Part shown: positions 34,941 to 43,954 of the stretch, one piece after another | Layout of the letters: each line of letters begins with the position of its first letter | Position numbering within the stretch: the first letter of the stretch is position 1 | Origin: Natrinema sp. SYSU A 869 | Lineage (GTDB): Archaea > Halobacteriota > Halobacteria > Halobacteriales > Natrialbaceae | Direction of reading: 5' to 3' | Length of the DNA: 64,000 nucleotides | NCBI RefSeq assembly: GCF_019879105.1 | Contig: NZ_CP082249.1 | Location: 1-64,000 of the forward strand | Program-made: the position numbers and the translations under genes | Notes under the pieces: model-generated | The model's input: the letters and a program-made list of their open reading frames with translations, nothing else | The model's database searches: none | What the model was told of the DNA's origin: nothing

Positions 34941-35891
34941 ATGGCCAAGTGCGACGTGTGTGGGAAGGACGAAAACATGCCGTACAACTGTCGGCACTGC
35001 GGCGGCACCTATTGTGCCAACCATCGGCTCCCCGAGAACCACGACTGCTCGGGGCTGCAAAACTGGAACGATCCACAGGGCGTCTTCGACAGCGGGTTCG
35101 ACGACAACGTCAATTCGGGCGGGAGCACGTCTCGGGTCTCGAGTCTCACGGACAAGCTCCCGGTCGATACCGGTCCGGGCGGACCGCTGGCGTACTTCCG
35201 CGGGAATGCCACCTACACGTTCCTCGCGTTGATGTGGCTCACGTTTATCGCCCAGTTTCTCGTCAGAGCGGTCTTCGGTATCGAAATGGCACAGACCCTC
35301 TTCGTTCTTCGACCCTACTACCCGGAGTACGTCTGGACGTGGGTAACGTCGATCTTCGCACACGGCGGACTCTACCACATCGCCGGCAACAGCATCGTGC
35401 TGTTCTTCTTCGGCCCGCTCGTCGAGCGATACGTCGGGTCCCGGAAGTTTGCGATCCTCTTCCTGGTGAGCGGTGCCCTCGCGGGGCTCGGTCAGATCAC
35501 CATCCAGACGCTCCAGACGACCGCGGTAACGCCGTTCACCCCGGGTGTCGTCGGAGCGAGCGGTGCTGCACTCGCGATCATGGGCGTCCTGACGATCTTG
35601 AATCCTGGTCTCAAGGTGTACCTCTACTTCATTTTGCCCGTCCCGATCTGGGTCCTCACGGGCGGATACGCCTTCATCAGCATCACGTTCCTCTCAGGCG
35701 CTCTCGGCGGTGGTAGCGGAATCGCACACATGGCCCACCTTGTCGGTCTGGTGATCGGCCTTGCCTACGGGAAGTACATCAAGCAAAACCGGAACGTCAG
35801 CGCGCCGAACCAACTCGAGTTCGGCGGTGGCGGTCCCGGTGGCCCGGGCGGTCCGGGCGGCCCCGGCGGTCCCGGACGCGGCCGATTCTGA
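34941..35891 (+). CDS. Rhomboid protease with N-terminal zinc finger
   Basis: 316 residues. Residues 1-38 are an AN1-type zinc finger (CDVCGKDENMPYNCRHCGGT, then CANHRLPENHDC). Seven-helix rhomboid core from about 95: HGGLYHIAGNSIVLFFFGPL, nucleophile Ser in GASGAALAIMG (about 215) and catalytic His in AHMAHLVGLVIG (about 268). It cleaves membrane proteins within the bilayer. The C-terminus is a run of Gly-Gly-Pro repeats, probably a flexible cytosolic tail. The finger may read ubiquitin-like (SAMP) or other cytosolic partners; that is inference. Confidence 0.9.
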   Translation: MAKCDVCGKDENMPYNCRHCGGTYCANHRLPENHDCSGLQNWNDPQGVFDSGFDDNVNSGGSTSRVSSLTDKLPVDTGPGGPLAYFRGNATYTFLALMWLTFIAQFLVRAVFGIEMAQTLFVLRPYYPEYVWTWVTSIFAHGGLYHIAGNSIVLFFFGPLVERYVGSRKFAILFLVSGALAGLGQITIQTLQTTAVTPFTPGVVGASGAALAIMGVLTILNPGLKVYLYFILPVPIWVLTGGYAFISITFLSGALGGGSGIAHMAHLVGLVIGLAYGKYIKQNRNVSAPNQLEFGGGGPGGPGGPGGPGGPGRGRF

Positions 35892-35960
35892 GTCGAACCG
35901 AGGGGGTTCCCGCATAACCCCGCAACTGATTTTCTCGCGGCGTCTATCACCGCCAAACAG

Positions 35961-36752
35961 ATGCACGACCCCCGCCCCGACCTCGCACCCGATGCCGGCC
36001 TCTCGCGCGACGAGATGGAAGCCCTCCAGCGCGAAATCGCCGCTGCCGCCGTCTTCGAGGACGACTTCTCGTTCGATCCCGACGTCCTCTCGAACCCGCT
36101 CGCGTCGACTGCGGGCGGCGGGACACCGCCGGTCATCGTCGGGATCGATCAGTCGTTTCTCACGAACGAAGACGGCGATCAGGATCGCGCTCTGAGCGCC
36201 GTCGTCGCGATGCGCGGCGGCGAGGTCATCGAGCGCGTCCACGCGGTGACGTCCCTCGAGATTCCCTACATTCCCGGTCTCCTCTCCTTCCGCGAAGGGA
36301 CGCCGATCCTCGCGGCGCTCGAGGAACTGTCCGTCGATCCCGATCTGTTCCTGTTCGACGGCAGCGGTCGCATTCACTTTCGGCAAGCCGGCATCGCGAC
36401 CCATATGGGCGTCGTCCGGGACGTGCCGAGCATCGGCGTCGCGAAGAGCCTGCTCTGTGGCACGCCGCATGAGGACACCAACGACCTCCCGGCAGGGACG
36501 AAAATCGCCATCGAATCGAACTCGAGGGTCGACACACCCGACGGCACCCTGCTCGGCTACGCCGTCCAGACTCGACAGTACGACTCACCGAACCGGTACA
36601 TCAATCCGCTCTACGTCAGTCCCGGTCATCGGGTCGGACCCGAAACGGCGGCCGACATCGCGCTCGAACTCGCCTCGTCGTACAAACTCCCCGAGCCGGT
36701 CCGACTCGCGGACAAGTACGCAGACGACGCGAAGCAAAACCTCGGCGACTAA
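35961..36752 (+). CDS. nfi: Endonuclease V
   Basis: 263 residues. It nicks DNA near deaminated bases (inosine). Catalytic Asp in VIVGIDQSFL (about 58), Glu in YIPGLLSFREG (about 110), and Asp in DLFLFDGSGRIHFRQAGIAT (about 132-140); the wedge motif PYIPG is intact. THMGVVRDVPSIGVAKSLLCG follows. The N-terminal about 35 residues are slightly longer than usual. Monocistronic. Confidence 0.9.
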   Translation: MHDPRPDLAPDAGLSRDEMEALQREIAAAAVFEDDFSFDPDVLSNPLASTAGGGTPPVIVGIDQSFLTNEDGDQDRALSAVVAMRGGEVIERVHAVTSLEIPYIPGLLSFREGTPILAALEELSVDPDLFLFDGSGRIHFRQAGIATHMGVVRDVPSIGVAKSLLCGTPHEDTNDLPAGTKIAIESNSRVDTPDGTLLGYAVQTRQYDSPNRYINPLYVSPGHRVGPETAADIALELASSYKLPEPVRLADKYADDAKQNLGD

Positions 36753-36808
36753 GCCTACTCAGCCACCGATTAAAACCGCTCGACCAACCGATCGCGGCGG
36801 GCGGGAAT

Positions 36809-36911
36809 GAAAGGGGCCAGCCCGCTCGGGGAAGGCGGACGACGCAAGAACCGCAGCCCAACGGGCGAGGATCGCAGCGAGTCCACCGAGTCGAGCGGGC
36901 TGGGGGCTTTC
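36809..36911. other. Long imperfect hairpin element, possible structured RNA
   Basis: The 20-base arm 36809-36828 (starts GAAAGGGGCC, ends CCCGCTCG) pairs almost fully with 36892-36911 (CGAGCGGGCTGG then GGGCTTTC). The 60-base interior also has pairing potential. It follows the endonuclease V gene in plus orientation. I recall similar GAATGAAAGGGGC elements in other haloarchaea, but cannot verify that here. Confidence 0.55.
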
Positions 36912-37033
36912 AGAGTGACGTTCAGTGCCATCACACACCCCTTCTCCCTTCTGCGACCCCATTCAAATACGAACGTTACGGATAGCGCGACAAACCGTCG
37001 ATACTTAGGTATCGTCTCACGAACCGATCACAC

Positions 37034-37978
37034 ATGGCCACCGCTGAGGACGTTGAAGGGACAGCCGATGACGAGCCGGACGGCACCGTCGTCGAGGACG
37101 ACCGCGGCCGGGATCGCGAGACCGGGACGAGCGCCGACGATCGCTATACGCGCAAAAAGTCGGTGCTCATCACCGGCTGCTCGTCCGGCATCGGTCGCGC
37201 GACCGCCCGCGCCTTCCTCGCGGATGACTGGCAGGTCTTCGCGACGGCGCGCAACGTCGACGACATCGCGGCCCTCGGGGAGGCCGGCTGCAAGGCCCTC
37301 GAGTTAGACGTCACCGACCCCGAGCAGGTCGCACGGGTCGTCGAGGAGGTCGTTGACGTCGCCGGATCGATCGACTGTGTCGTCAACAACGCCGGCTACG
37401 CCCAGATGGGGCCCCTTGAGGACGTCGCGACGGTCGACCTCCACCGGCAGTTCGACGCCAACGTCTACGGTCCCCACCGACTTACCCGCGCCGCCTTGCC
37501 CCACATGCGCGCACAGGGCGAAGGCCGGATCGTCAACGTCTCGAGCGTCACTGGACGCATCTCGTTCCCCGGCTCGGGCGCATACTCGGGCTCGAAACAC
37601 GCCCTCGAGGCAATGAGCGACTCGCTGCGCGCCGAAGTCGACGAGTTCGATATCGATGTCGTCGTGATCGAACCCGGCCCGGTCGAGACGGACTTCACCG
37701 ACCGCGTCGACGAGGAACTCCCCGAAGACGAGCGAACACCGGCCTACAAATCGCTGTATGAACTCTACGATGAGGCCCAACTGATTGGCGGCGGGAGCGG
37801 CGGTCCTTTCGCCTCCGAAGCCGAAGACGTCGCCGACGCGATCCTCGAGTCAGCGACCAGTCCCGACCCGCCAGCGCGGTACCCGGTCGGCCCGCTCGCC
37901 CAGTACGGGCTGTACGCCCGCTTCCTGCCGGATCGACTGCGCGATGCGGTCTACGGACTCCTGCGGAAACTAGTCTGA
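37034..37978 (+). CDS. SDR-family oxidoreductase
   Basis: 314 residues. An N-terminal acidic extension of about 38 residues precedes a classical short-chain dehydrogenase: TGCSSGIGRATARAF (cofactor loop, about 46), NNAGYAQMGPL, catalytic Ser in VSSVTGRISFPG and Tyr/Lys in YSGSKHALEAM (about 180), then EPGPVETDF. Arg in FATARNVDD after the second strand suggests NADP preference. Substrate unknown. Another ATG may lie inside the extension, but none restores a shorter family start. Confidence 0.87.
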   Translation: MATAEDVEGTADDEPDGTVVEDDRGRDRETGTSADDRYTRKKSVLITGCSSGIGRATARAFLADDWQVFATARNVDDIAALGEAGCKALELDVTDPEQVARVVEEVVDVAGSIDCVVNNAGYAQMGPLEDVATVDLHRQFDANVYGPHRLTRAALPHMRAQGEGRIVNVSSVTGRISFPGSGAYSGSKHALEAMSDSLRAEVDEFDIDVVVIEPGPVETDFTDRVDEELPEDERTPAYKSLYELYDEAQLIGGGSGGPFASEAEDVADAILESATSPDPPARYPVGPLAQYGLYARFLPDRLRDAVYGLLRKLV

Positions 37979-38003
37979 CTGCTGGATCGCTTCGTCAGGG
38001 CCC

Positions 38004-38534
38004 TTATCGCTCGTCTCCGTCGTATCGCTCGGCCGCTGACTCGAACCCCAGTTCCGACTGCTCGCGGCCGCGCCGTTCCTCGAGCGCCGCAATCGCGTTG
38101 GGATCGGGCGCGGCGTCGTCGGTGATCCGCGCCCACGAATTGTGGACCTTCGAGTGGCACCACCGACAGAGGTAGACCGTGATCTCGTGGGAGAGCGTCT
38201 CGCCGTCGCGATCATAGGAGAGGTGGTGTTCCTCGAGCAGCGGGCGCTCATCGTCGTGGGCCATCCGCTTTTCTGCGAGCCCGCAGCGGACGCACTCGCG
38301 GTCGCGGTTGCGCGAGCGGAAGTGCGGACAGTCGGCCCACGACCAGTCCGATTCGGGGTCGACCACGGGACACTCGTACTCCTCCTTGGCGCGCTCGCTG
38401 GCGAACTCGGGATCGTGCCCGTAGTGCTCGAGGGCGTATCGACACTGGCCCTCGCTGGTGAGATAGTCGCAGACGCCCGCGAACTCGTAGGGGTCGTCGA
38501 CGCCGACCGAGGTACCCTGCGGCGTTTTCTCCAT
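38004..38534 (-). CDS. HNH-type protein with zinc clusters, haloarchaeal
   Basis: 176 residues from the ATG at 38534 (MEKTPQGTSVGVDDPYEFAG). Four Cys-rich segments: CDYLTSEGQC, CPVVDPESDW...CPHF, CVRCGLAEKR and CRWCHSKVH. LLEEHHLSYDRDGETLSHEI followed by CRWCHSKVH has the His-His and HxxxxxH pattern of an HNH nuclease. The function in vivo is unknown. The longer open frame through the divergent gene is non-coding. It converges with the SDR gene. Confidence 0.75.
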   Translation of the reverse strand: MEKTPQGTSVGVDDPYEFAGVCDYLTSEGQCRYALEHYGHDPEFASERAKEEYECPVVDPESDWSWADCPHFRSRNRDRECVRCGLAEKRMAHDDERPLLEEHHLSYDRDGETLSHEITVYLCRWCHSKVHNSWARITDDAAPDPNAIAALEERRGREQSELGFESAAERYDGDER

Positions 38535-38637
38535 CGTCGTTCGACCGTCCTTGGTGCACCGACCAGTTGAATTTGGCGTCTGATTGCTGTGCTCCAAAAG
38601 ATGAAAACAAAATATGTTATGGAAGTAACTATATGGT

Positions 38638-39312
38638 ATGGACCAACCGAACCCGACTCGGATCGCTGCCCTCGTTGTCGCTGGCTGGATCGTTCTCGAG
38701 TTCGCGCTTCGGCGAGGCCTCGTCTCGGCCGCCGCTGCCGTCGGGATCGATCCGGGGCTGGTCGATGCCCTCGTCCTCGCGATCGGATTTCCACTCATCG
38801 CCGCGGTTCTGAGCTGGGTCGCCCTCAAGCGAGGACAGGACCGCGACCAGTGGGACTGGGAATTGACGCCCCGGACCCTCGGTATGGGCGTTCTCGCGGC
38901 GGTTGTCGGATTCGGACTGGTCGCTGGCGCGGCCCAGATCGACGCGGCGTTGTTCGGCCTCGACCAGATCGACGGGACTCGAGAAGGACTGTCGGTGGCG
39001 ACGGCAATCCTGTTACTCGTCGGTAACGGACTCATTGTTCCCATCGCGGAGGAGCAGGTCTGGCGGGGGATCGTCCAGACGGAACTCGTCGACGCTTGGG
39101 GTACCGTCGCCGGTATCGGTGTGACGGCGGTCCTGTTCGCGTTCAAGCACGTGATCGTCGACCTCTCGATAGTCCGGCTCACGACGCTGCTGACCCTCGC
39201 CGTTCTCTTCGGAGTCGTCCGTCACCGGTGGAGCACCGCCAGCAGTACGGTAACGCACGCTCTGATCAACACGGTCTCGACGGCTGGTCTTGTCGCAGTG
39301 GCCCTCGGCTGA
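38638..39312 (+). CDS. CPBP-family intramembrane metalloprotease
   Basis: 224 residues with about seven or eight hydrophobic helices. The signature motifs are present: EEQVWRGIVQ (EExxxR, about 136-145), FKHVIVD (FxxxH, about 168) and HALINT (HxxxN/B, about 210). This family is related to CAAX prenyl endopeptidase and bacteriocin-immunity proteins; in haloarchaea the substrates are unknown. An AT-rich patch upstream (AAAATATGTTATGG) holds its promoter. Confidence 0.85.
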   Translation: MDQPNPTRIAALVVAGWIVLEFALRRGLVSAAAAVGIDPGLVDALVLAIGFPLIAAVLSWVALKRGQDRDQWDWELTPRTLGMGVLAAVVGFGLVAGAAQIDAALFGLDQIDGTREGLSVATAILLLVGNGLIVPIAEEQVWRGIVQTELVDAWGTVAGIGVTAVLFAFKHVIVDLSIVRLTTLLTLAVLFGVVRHRWSTASSTVTHALINTVSTAGLVAVALG

Positions 39313-39402
39313 TCGACACCGGGCGGTTCGACGAGCTGCTGTCGATCGACTGACTATCCGTCGGCGGGAAGGTTTTTGCTGTCTCCGTTCTCACTCGAGG
39401 GC

Positions 39403-39777
39403 GTGCGACTCGTCCACGAATCGGCCATCGACGACTCGTCCGCCGACGGGACCGACCGCGACGTCCTAGCGATGACGGTCGAGCTCGCTGACTCGATCGT
39501 CAGCCAAGCGCGAGGGCTCATGTTTCGTCGGAGCGTTCCGGACGACTACGCGCTGGCATTTCGGTTTGACTCGACCAAGACCCGTGATCTCCACATGCTG
39601 TTCGTCTTCTTCCCCATCGACGCCGTCTGGGTCGTCGACGGCATCGTCCAACGCGTCGAGCGGCTCCGACCGTGGCGGGGCTTCGCTCGCGAGACGGCCG
39701 ACCTGATCGTCGAACTCCCAGCCGGCACCGCAGCCGATGTCGAGCCAGGTGACCGGTTGATTTTCGAGGGCGAGTAA
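39403..39777 (+). CDS. DUF192 family protein
   Basis: 124 residues from a GTG at 39403. The conserved DUF192 core is visible: ELADSIVSQARGLMFRRSV, AFRFDSTKTRDLHMLFVFF, PIDAVWVVDGIVQ and VELPAGTAADVEPGDRL. This small beta-fold is widespread in bacteria and archaea without a known activity. The frame is open to 39376 through a TTG, but the GTG start fits better. Confidence 0.82.
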   Translation: MRLVHESAIDDSSADGTDRDVLAMTVELADSIVSQARGLMFRRSVPDDYALAFRFDSTKTRDLHMLFVFFPIDAVWVVDGIVQRVERLRPWRGFARETADLIVELPAGTAADVEPGDRLIFEGE

Positions 39778-39935
39778 CGGCGATCGAGTGCGACCGCTGA
39801 CGACTGTGGACGCTCCGAGACAGCCAGAGACGACCGGTGACGGCCCCGATCCCATGCAAGTCACTCCGCAGAGACAGTGGTACTGTGCTGTGACCAGCGG
39901 ATTTAAGTCAGGGAGATACGTTAGGAGACAGTACA

Positions 39936-40025
39936 ATGGCACGAGATCCCATCTCAACGCCGCACGACGAGGATAGAGGAAGTCGGGGCAACCCGGCTGG
40001 ATGTGAAATTCTCCGACGAACGTAA
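39936..40025 (+). CDS. Possible leader peptide ahead of citramalate synthase
   Basis: A 29-residue frame (MARDPISTPHDEDRGSRG...) with an ATG about 30 bases after a TTTAAGTC box, so it could be the first start on the mRNA. It overlaps the GTG of the next gene by 23 bases in another frame. It has no branched-chain amino acid run of the kind found in attenuation peptides. It may be a chance frame. Confidence 0.3.
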   Translation: MARDPISTPHDEDRGSRGNPAGCEILRRT

Positions 40026-41574
40026 TCCCACTTCATCACTCTTGCCTGTAACTCACTCCGCCGAACAGACGATCGAATCGGACCGTACAGTGCGCCTTCT
40101 CGACACGACGCTTCGCGACGGCGAACAAGCGCCGGGTGTCTCGCTTTCCCCCGACGAGAAAGTCGAGATCGCCCGCTCGCTCGAGCACGCCGGCGTCTCC
40201 GTCATCGAGGCCGGCAGCGCCTGTACCGGCGCGGGTGAGCGACAGGCTATCTCACGGGTGACCGATCTCGATCTCGACGCCTGCGTCACGAGCTTCTGTC
40301 GTGGGATGCAAGGCGACATCGACCTCGCGCTCGAGTGTGATGTCGACGGCGTCCACATCGTCGTCCCCGCCAGCGACCGTCACGTCGAGGGCAAGGTCGG
40401 CACGTCCCGTGTGGACAACCTCGAGAAGACCGCCGAACTGGTCGCTTACGCCACGGACCACGACCTCTGGGTCGAAGTCATCGGCGAGGACGGCTCTCGA
40501 GCGGATCTGGACTACCTCGAGGAGTTGGCCGAAACCTCACTCGAGGCAGGCGCGGACCGCTTTTGTTTCGCCGACACCGTTGGTCACACCGGGCCGGAAC
40601 ACACCCACGAGGCCGTCTCCCGACTTGCCGACATCGGCCCGGTCAGCGCCCACACCCACGACGATCTCGGACTGGGCGTGACCAACGCACTTGCGGCCGT
40701 CTCCGCGGGTGCCGATCTCGTCCACTGCACGGTCGACGGACTCGGCGAACGCGCCGGCAACGTCGCCTTAGAGGAGGTCGCGATCGCCCTCTCGCACGTT
40801 TACGACCTCGAAACGCTCGAACTCGAGGAACTGTACGGGCTGGCTCAAACAGTCTCCCGGGCGACGGGGGTTCAGCTGCCGCCGAACAAGGCCGTCATCG
40901 GCGAGAACGCCTTCACCCACGAGAGCGGGATTCACACCGATGGAACGCTCAAAGACGACAAGATGTACGAGCCCTACGCGCCCGAGACCGTCGGGCGCGA
41001 GCGCCGACTCGCGCTCGGCAAACACACTGGCCGTGCAGGCGTCGCGGCGACCCTCGAGGAACACGGCGTCGAAGCCGACGACGACGAAATTGCCGAGATC
41101 GCGACCCGCGTGACCGAACTCGGCGACCGCGGCCGCCGGGTGACCGACGCCGATCTGCTCGCCATCGCCGAGGACGTCACCGGCGAGGACCGCGAGCGGG
41201 TCGTCGACCTGCTCGATCTCACCGCCACCAGCGGCGGTGCCGTGCCGACCGCCAGCATCCGACTAGCCGTCGACGGCGAGGAACGCGTCGCCAGCGGCAC
41301 CGGCTCCGGCCCCGTCGACGCTGCCGTTTCCGCCGTCCGCGAGGCGCTGGGCTCGATGGCCGACGCCGAACTCGAGTCCTATCACGTTGACGCGGTCACG
41401 GGCGGGACCGACGCCGTCGTCACCGTCGAAGTCACGATGGTTCGCAACGACCGCTCGGTGACAGTTGCTCGCAGCGAGGCCGACATAACCCGCGCGAGCG
41501 TGAAAGCGATGGTCGACGCGCTCGATCGACTGCTCGCGGCCGACCCCCAGTCACTCGCGCCGGCCGACGATTGA
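40003..41574 (+). CDS. cimA: (R)-citramalate synthase / isopropylmalate synthase family
   Basis: 523 residues. TIM-barrel acyltransferase: VRLLDTTLRDGEQAPGVSLS (metal and acetyl-CoA site), VIEAGSACTG, SFCRG, AHTHDDLGLGVTNALAAV (metal His-x-His), and GENAFTHESGIHTDGTLKD. The last about 130 residues are the LeuA allosteric dimer domain (LTATSGGAVPTASIRLAV), where isoleucine or leucine feeds back. The GEQAPGVSLSPDEK type and overall length suggest citramalate synthase (pyruvate plus acetyl-CoA to isoleucine) rather than LeuA, but this cannot be settled by eye. The start is a GTG at 40003 or a TTG at 40042. Confidence 0.82.
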   Translation: MKFSDERNPTSSLLPVTHSAEQTIESDRTVRLLDTTLRDGEQAPGVSLSPDEKVEIARSLEHAGVSVIEAGSACTGAGERQAISRVTDLDLDACVTSFCRGMQGDIDLALECDVDGVHIVVPASDRHVEGKVGTSRVDNLEKTAELVAYATDHDLWVEVIGEDGSRADLDYLEELAETSLEAGADRFCFADTVGHTGPEHTHEAVSRLADIGPVSAHTHDDLGLGVTNALAAVSAGADLVHCTVDGLGERAGNVALEEVAIALSHVYDLETLELEELYGLAQTVSRATGVQLPPNKAVIGENAFTHESGIHTDGTLKDDKMYEPYAPETVGRERRLALGKHTGRAGVAATLEEHGVEADDDEIAEIATRVTELGDRGRRVTDADLLAIAEDVTGEDRERVVDLLDLTATSGGAVPTASIRLAVDGEERVASGTGSGPVDAAVSAVREALGSMADAELESYHVDAVTGGTDAVVTVEVTMVRNDRSVTVARSEADITRASVKAMVDALDRLLAADPQSLAPADD

Positions 41575-41684
41575 TCGCCGGTCATTCCTTCTCGATCGGG
41601 TTCCGTCGTCGGGAGTCACCGATACTGCATGTCCCCCAGTTGATGCTCGAGGCGGGACTGACCCCCTTCATGCCGCGGCCTATC

Positions 41685-41885
41685 TCAATTATAGACGTGA
41701 ACGCGGCTCACGACGTTCCACGGATCGATCACGTACACGGCCGCGAGGAACAGGGCCATGACGACGGCAAACAGCCGTGCGACTCCGCCGACCGACGACG
41801 GAACACCTGGCTCGACGGTGATCGCCATCAGCGCTGCGACCCCGATCCAGAGACTCCCGACGATCAGCCGCTGACGTAGCTCCAT
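41685..41885 (-). CDS. Small two-helix membrane protein
   Basis: 66 residues, two hydrophobic helices (LIVGSLWIGVAALMAITVEP and VARLFAVVMALFLAAVYVID). Coding is supported by a clean hydrophobic pattern, in contrast to the random frames around it. Function unknown. It lies between convergent flanks of citramalate synthase and the Fe-S protein gene. Confidence 0.6.
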   Translation of the reverse strand: MELRQRLIVGSLWIGVAALMAITVEPGVPSSVGGVARLFAVVMALFLAAVYVIDPWNVVSRVHVYN

Positions 41886-42054
41886 AGGCGAACGTTCGTC
41901 TCGAAGACTATGAAGACATCTGTCGCTGTCGCTGACGGAGTGGGCTCGGTGTCGGACGGGACGGATCGGCTCGCGAATGCGTCAGCCAGGGTCCTCTCTC
42001 GGCGTCTCGCCCTCGAAAACGAACGAGGGTCGTCCTCCTACGGCAGCGGGAGCC

Positions 42055-43422
42055 TCATGAGTAATCGAGGTCGACGGTCTGATCATCGAGGGCCTCCTGT
42101 CGCGTGTCGAGCATCCCGACATCGTCGTACGAGACCGGCCCTGGGACCTGATGGGCTTCGGGTCCAGGTTGGTGTCCGAGGTAGGTGACGTTCGGGTTCG
42201 TTCCGATGTCCGCCAACAGCTCGAACTGCTCTTCGGGCGCGTCGACGTAGTCCTCGAACAGTTCGTAGGCCACCTCCTCTCGACTGGCGACCTGGACGTC
42301 CTGACTCGGTCCCTCGAACTGCTCCGGCGACAGCCCGATCTCTCTGATCCCCTCCTCGCTCTCGAGGTCGAGTCCGGTGTCTTCGATCGCGGTCACGACG
42401 TCCAGCACCGTCTGCTCCTTGTCCGGAAGGGAATCGCCCGGCGGCGCTTCCTTCTCGTACTCCTCCTGCGTGAGAGCGATCCCTTTCGCGAGTGCGATCA
42501 TCTCCACGGTAAGCCCGTCGACGGCATCGACGACCGCGTCAAGATTCGGGTCGACGCCCTCGAGCGACGATTCGACCGAGTTCGGCGACGGAAGCTCCGT
42601 GAACAGATTGATTACCGTTCGCGCCCTAGCTGGGTTTTCCGCGTACCGTTCCGGGTCGCTCGCGGGGTTATTTTTGTCTCCGAACTGAATCACGTTCGGC
42701 GGACAGGCCTGCTCACAGGCGCTCGTGCCGATCAGTTCCTCGCCCGCGTTGCCGTCCTGGCGAGCCGGATCGAAGACGCATTTCGACATGACGCCGCGGG
42801 GAGCACGGCGACTGACCGGCCGTCCGCGTTCGTCGTAGATCCCTTCCGAGTCGAGCTCCGACCGGTCGACGTTCGGATCGTCCCACTGGAAGTAGTTGAC
42901 GCCGTAGGGGCAGGCCACCTGACAGTAGCGACAGCCGATACAGACCTCGTAGTCGGTCAGCACCAGCCCGCCTTCGTCGCGTGTGTGGCGAGCCGTTGTC
43001 GGGCACACCTTCTCGCAGGGCGCGTCGGTACAGTGCTGACACGGGCGGACGAGGTAGTTGAATTCGTGGACGACATCGTTCTGCGAGCATTCTCCAGGCT
43101 CGACGTCGACGGTGCCGGGATCCGGGGACTCAACCTGGCCGTCTTCGAAGGCGAGAACGTACATCCAGTTTGCCCCCTCATCCCACTGGTGTTCCTGATT
43201 ACAGGCGGTCACGCAGGCGAGACACCCGTCGCAGTGCTCAAGGTCGATCGTCATTCCCCACTGGGTCCCCTCGTCTGCGCCCTCGACTTCCCCTGCCTCC
43301 TCGACGGACTGCTCCGGCTCCTGCTGGTCGACCGCACCCCATCCGAGACTCGCGAATCCCATCCCGGCCCCCGCCTTTTTGAGCATCCCTCGACGGGACT
43401 CATCGCCACTGGTGAGTTCCAC
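42055..43422 (-). CDS. Tat-type 4Fe-4S electron-transfer subunit (DmsB/NrfC-like)
   Basis: 455 residues from a GTG at 43422. It starts with SRRGMLKKAGAGMGFASLGW, a Tat-like motif, then four ferredoxin clusters: CDGCLACVTAC, CQHCTDAPCEKVC, CIGCRYCQVACPYGV and CVFDP...CEQACPP. Such subunits pass electrons between quinone and a molybdenum catalytic subunit, which is not nearby here. The acidic C-terminal third is longer than in DmsB. The natural N-terminus is probably upstream: one frame over, the preceding sequence encodes a matching acidic segment (see the next entry), and a single base loss near 43436 would split one gene in two. Confidence 0.8.
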   Translation of the reverse strand: MELTSGDESRRGMLKKAGAGMGFASLGWGAVDQQEPEQSVEEAGEVEGADEGTQWGMTIDLEHCDGCLACVTACNQEHQWDEGANWMYVLAFEDGQVESPDPGTVDVEPGECSQNDVVHEFNYLVRPCQHCTDAPCEKVCPTTARHTRDEGGLVLTDYEVCIGCRYCQVACPYGVNYFQWDDPNVDRSELDSEGIYDERGRPVSRRAPRGVMSKCVFDPARQDGNAGEELIGTSACEQACPPNVIQFGDKNNPASDPERYAENPARARTVINLFTELPSPNSVESSLEGVDPNLDAVVDAVDGLTVEMIALAKGIALTQEEYEKEAPPGDSLPDKEQTVLDVVTAIEDTGLDLESEEGIREIGLSPEQFEGPSQDVQVASREEVAYELFEDYVDAPEEQFELLADIGTNPNVTYLGHQPGPEAHQVPGPVSYDDVGMLDTRQEALDDQTVDLDYS

Positions 43423-43712
43423 GAGCGTTGACCCGATCCCACCCCACCCTCCTCGCCGTCCCCGTCCTCCGGGCTGGCAATTGGCCGTTCGTCCTCACCG
43501 AACTCCTCCATCACGTCGTCGTGATACCGCTCGTGGAACTCCTCCTCCGAGAGCTCCCCTTTCGTGACACGCATAGCGTCTCGTCCCATCTCCATCCCGA
43601 GTTCCGTATCGTACTCGGTGTCGTCAAGCGTGTCCTCAAGCTCGTCTTGCCACGCCTCACCGAGCGGATGGAACGCCCCCTCCTCGTCTGTCGGCTCGTC
43701 GTCGAAGCTCAT
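43423..43712 (-). pseudogene. N-terminal part of the 4Fe-4S subunit gene, split off by a frameshift
   Basis: From an ATG at 43712 the frame reads MSFDDEPTDEEGAFHPLGEA, later GMEMGRDAMRVTKGELSEEE and FHERYHDDVMEEFGEDERPI, then loses sense after GEEGG. Homologues I recall carry exactly this acidic domain ahead of the SRRGMLKKAG motif. Adding one base in the G run near 43436 (GGGTGGGG) joins it to the downstream frame as GGGGIGSTLVELTSGDESRR. The frame is also open from 43778, but a TATA-like CTATAGAC near 43791 favours the ATG at 43712. Confidence 0.65.
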
Positions 43713-43954
43713 CGTCCCCACCGCGTCCAGGTTGCTGTCTCTCGAGTGGCGATCATTGTGGCTTTGGTCAGTGAACATATCATCAGTATGTCTATAGTGA
43801 CCCTGCTTGCGAATGACGGGCCCCGGGCGGTGTCAGTCCAGCTAGTTCCGCGTAGAGATCTATCCGAGCGGTATCGGACTCAAGCGATCGGACGTGACAC
43901 TCGAGTCGGAACGAGACGACGGCTCGCTTCGCTCACGGCTTCGCCATTCATTAT

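Noticed and set aside
42151-43431. 426-codon plus-strand frame opposite the ferredoxin gene
   Set aside because: The minus strand carries four clear 4Fe-4S motifs; the plus frame has none.
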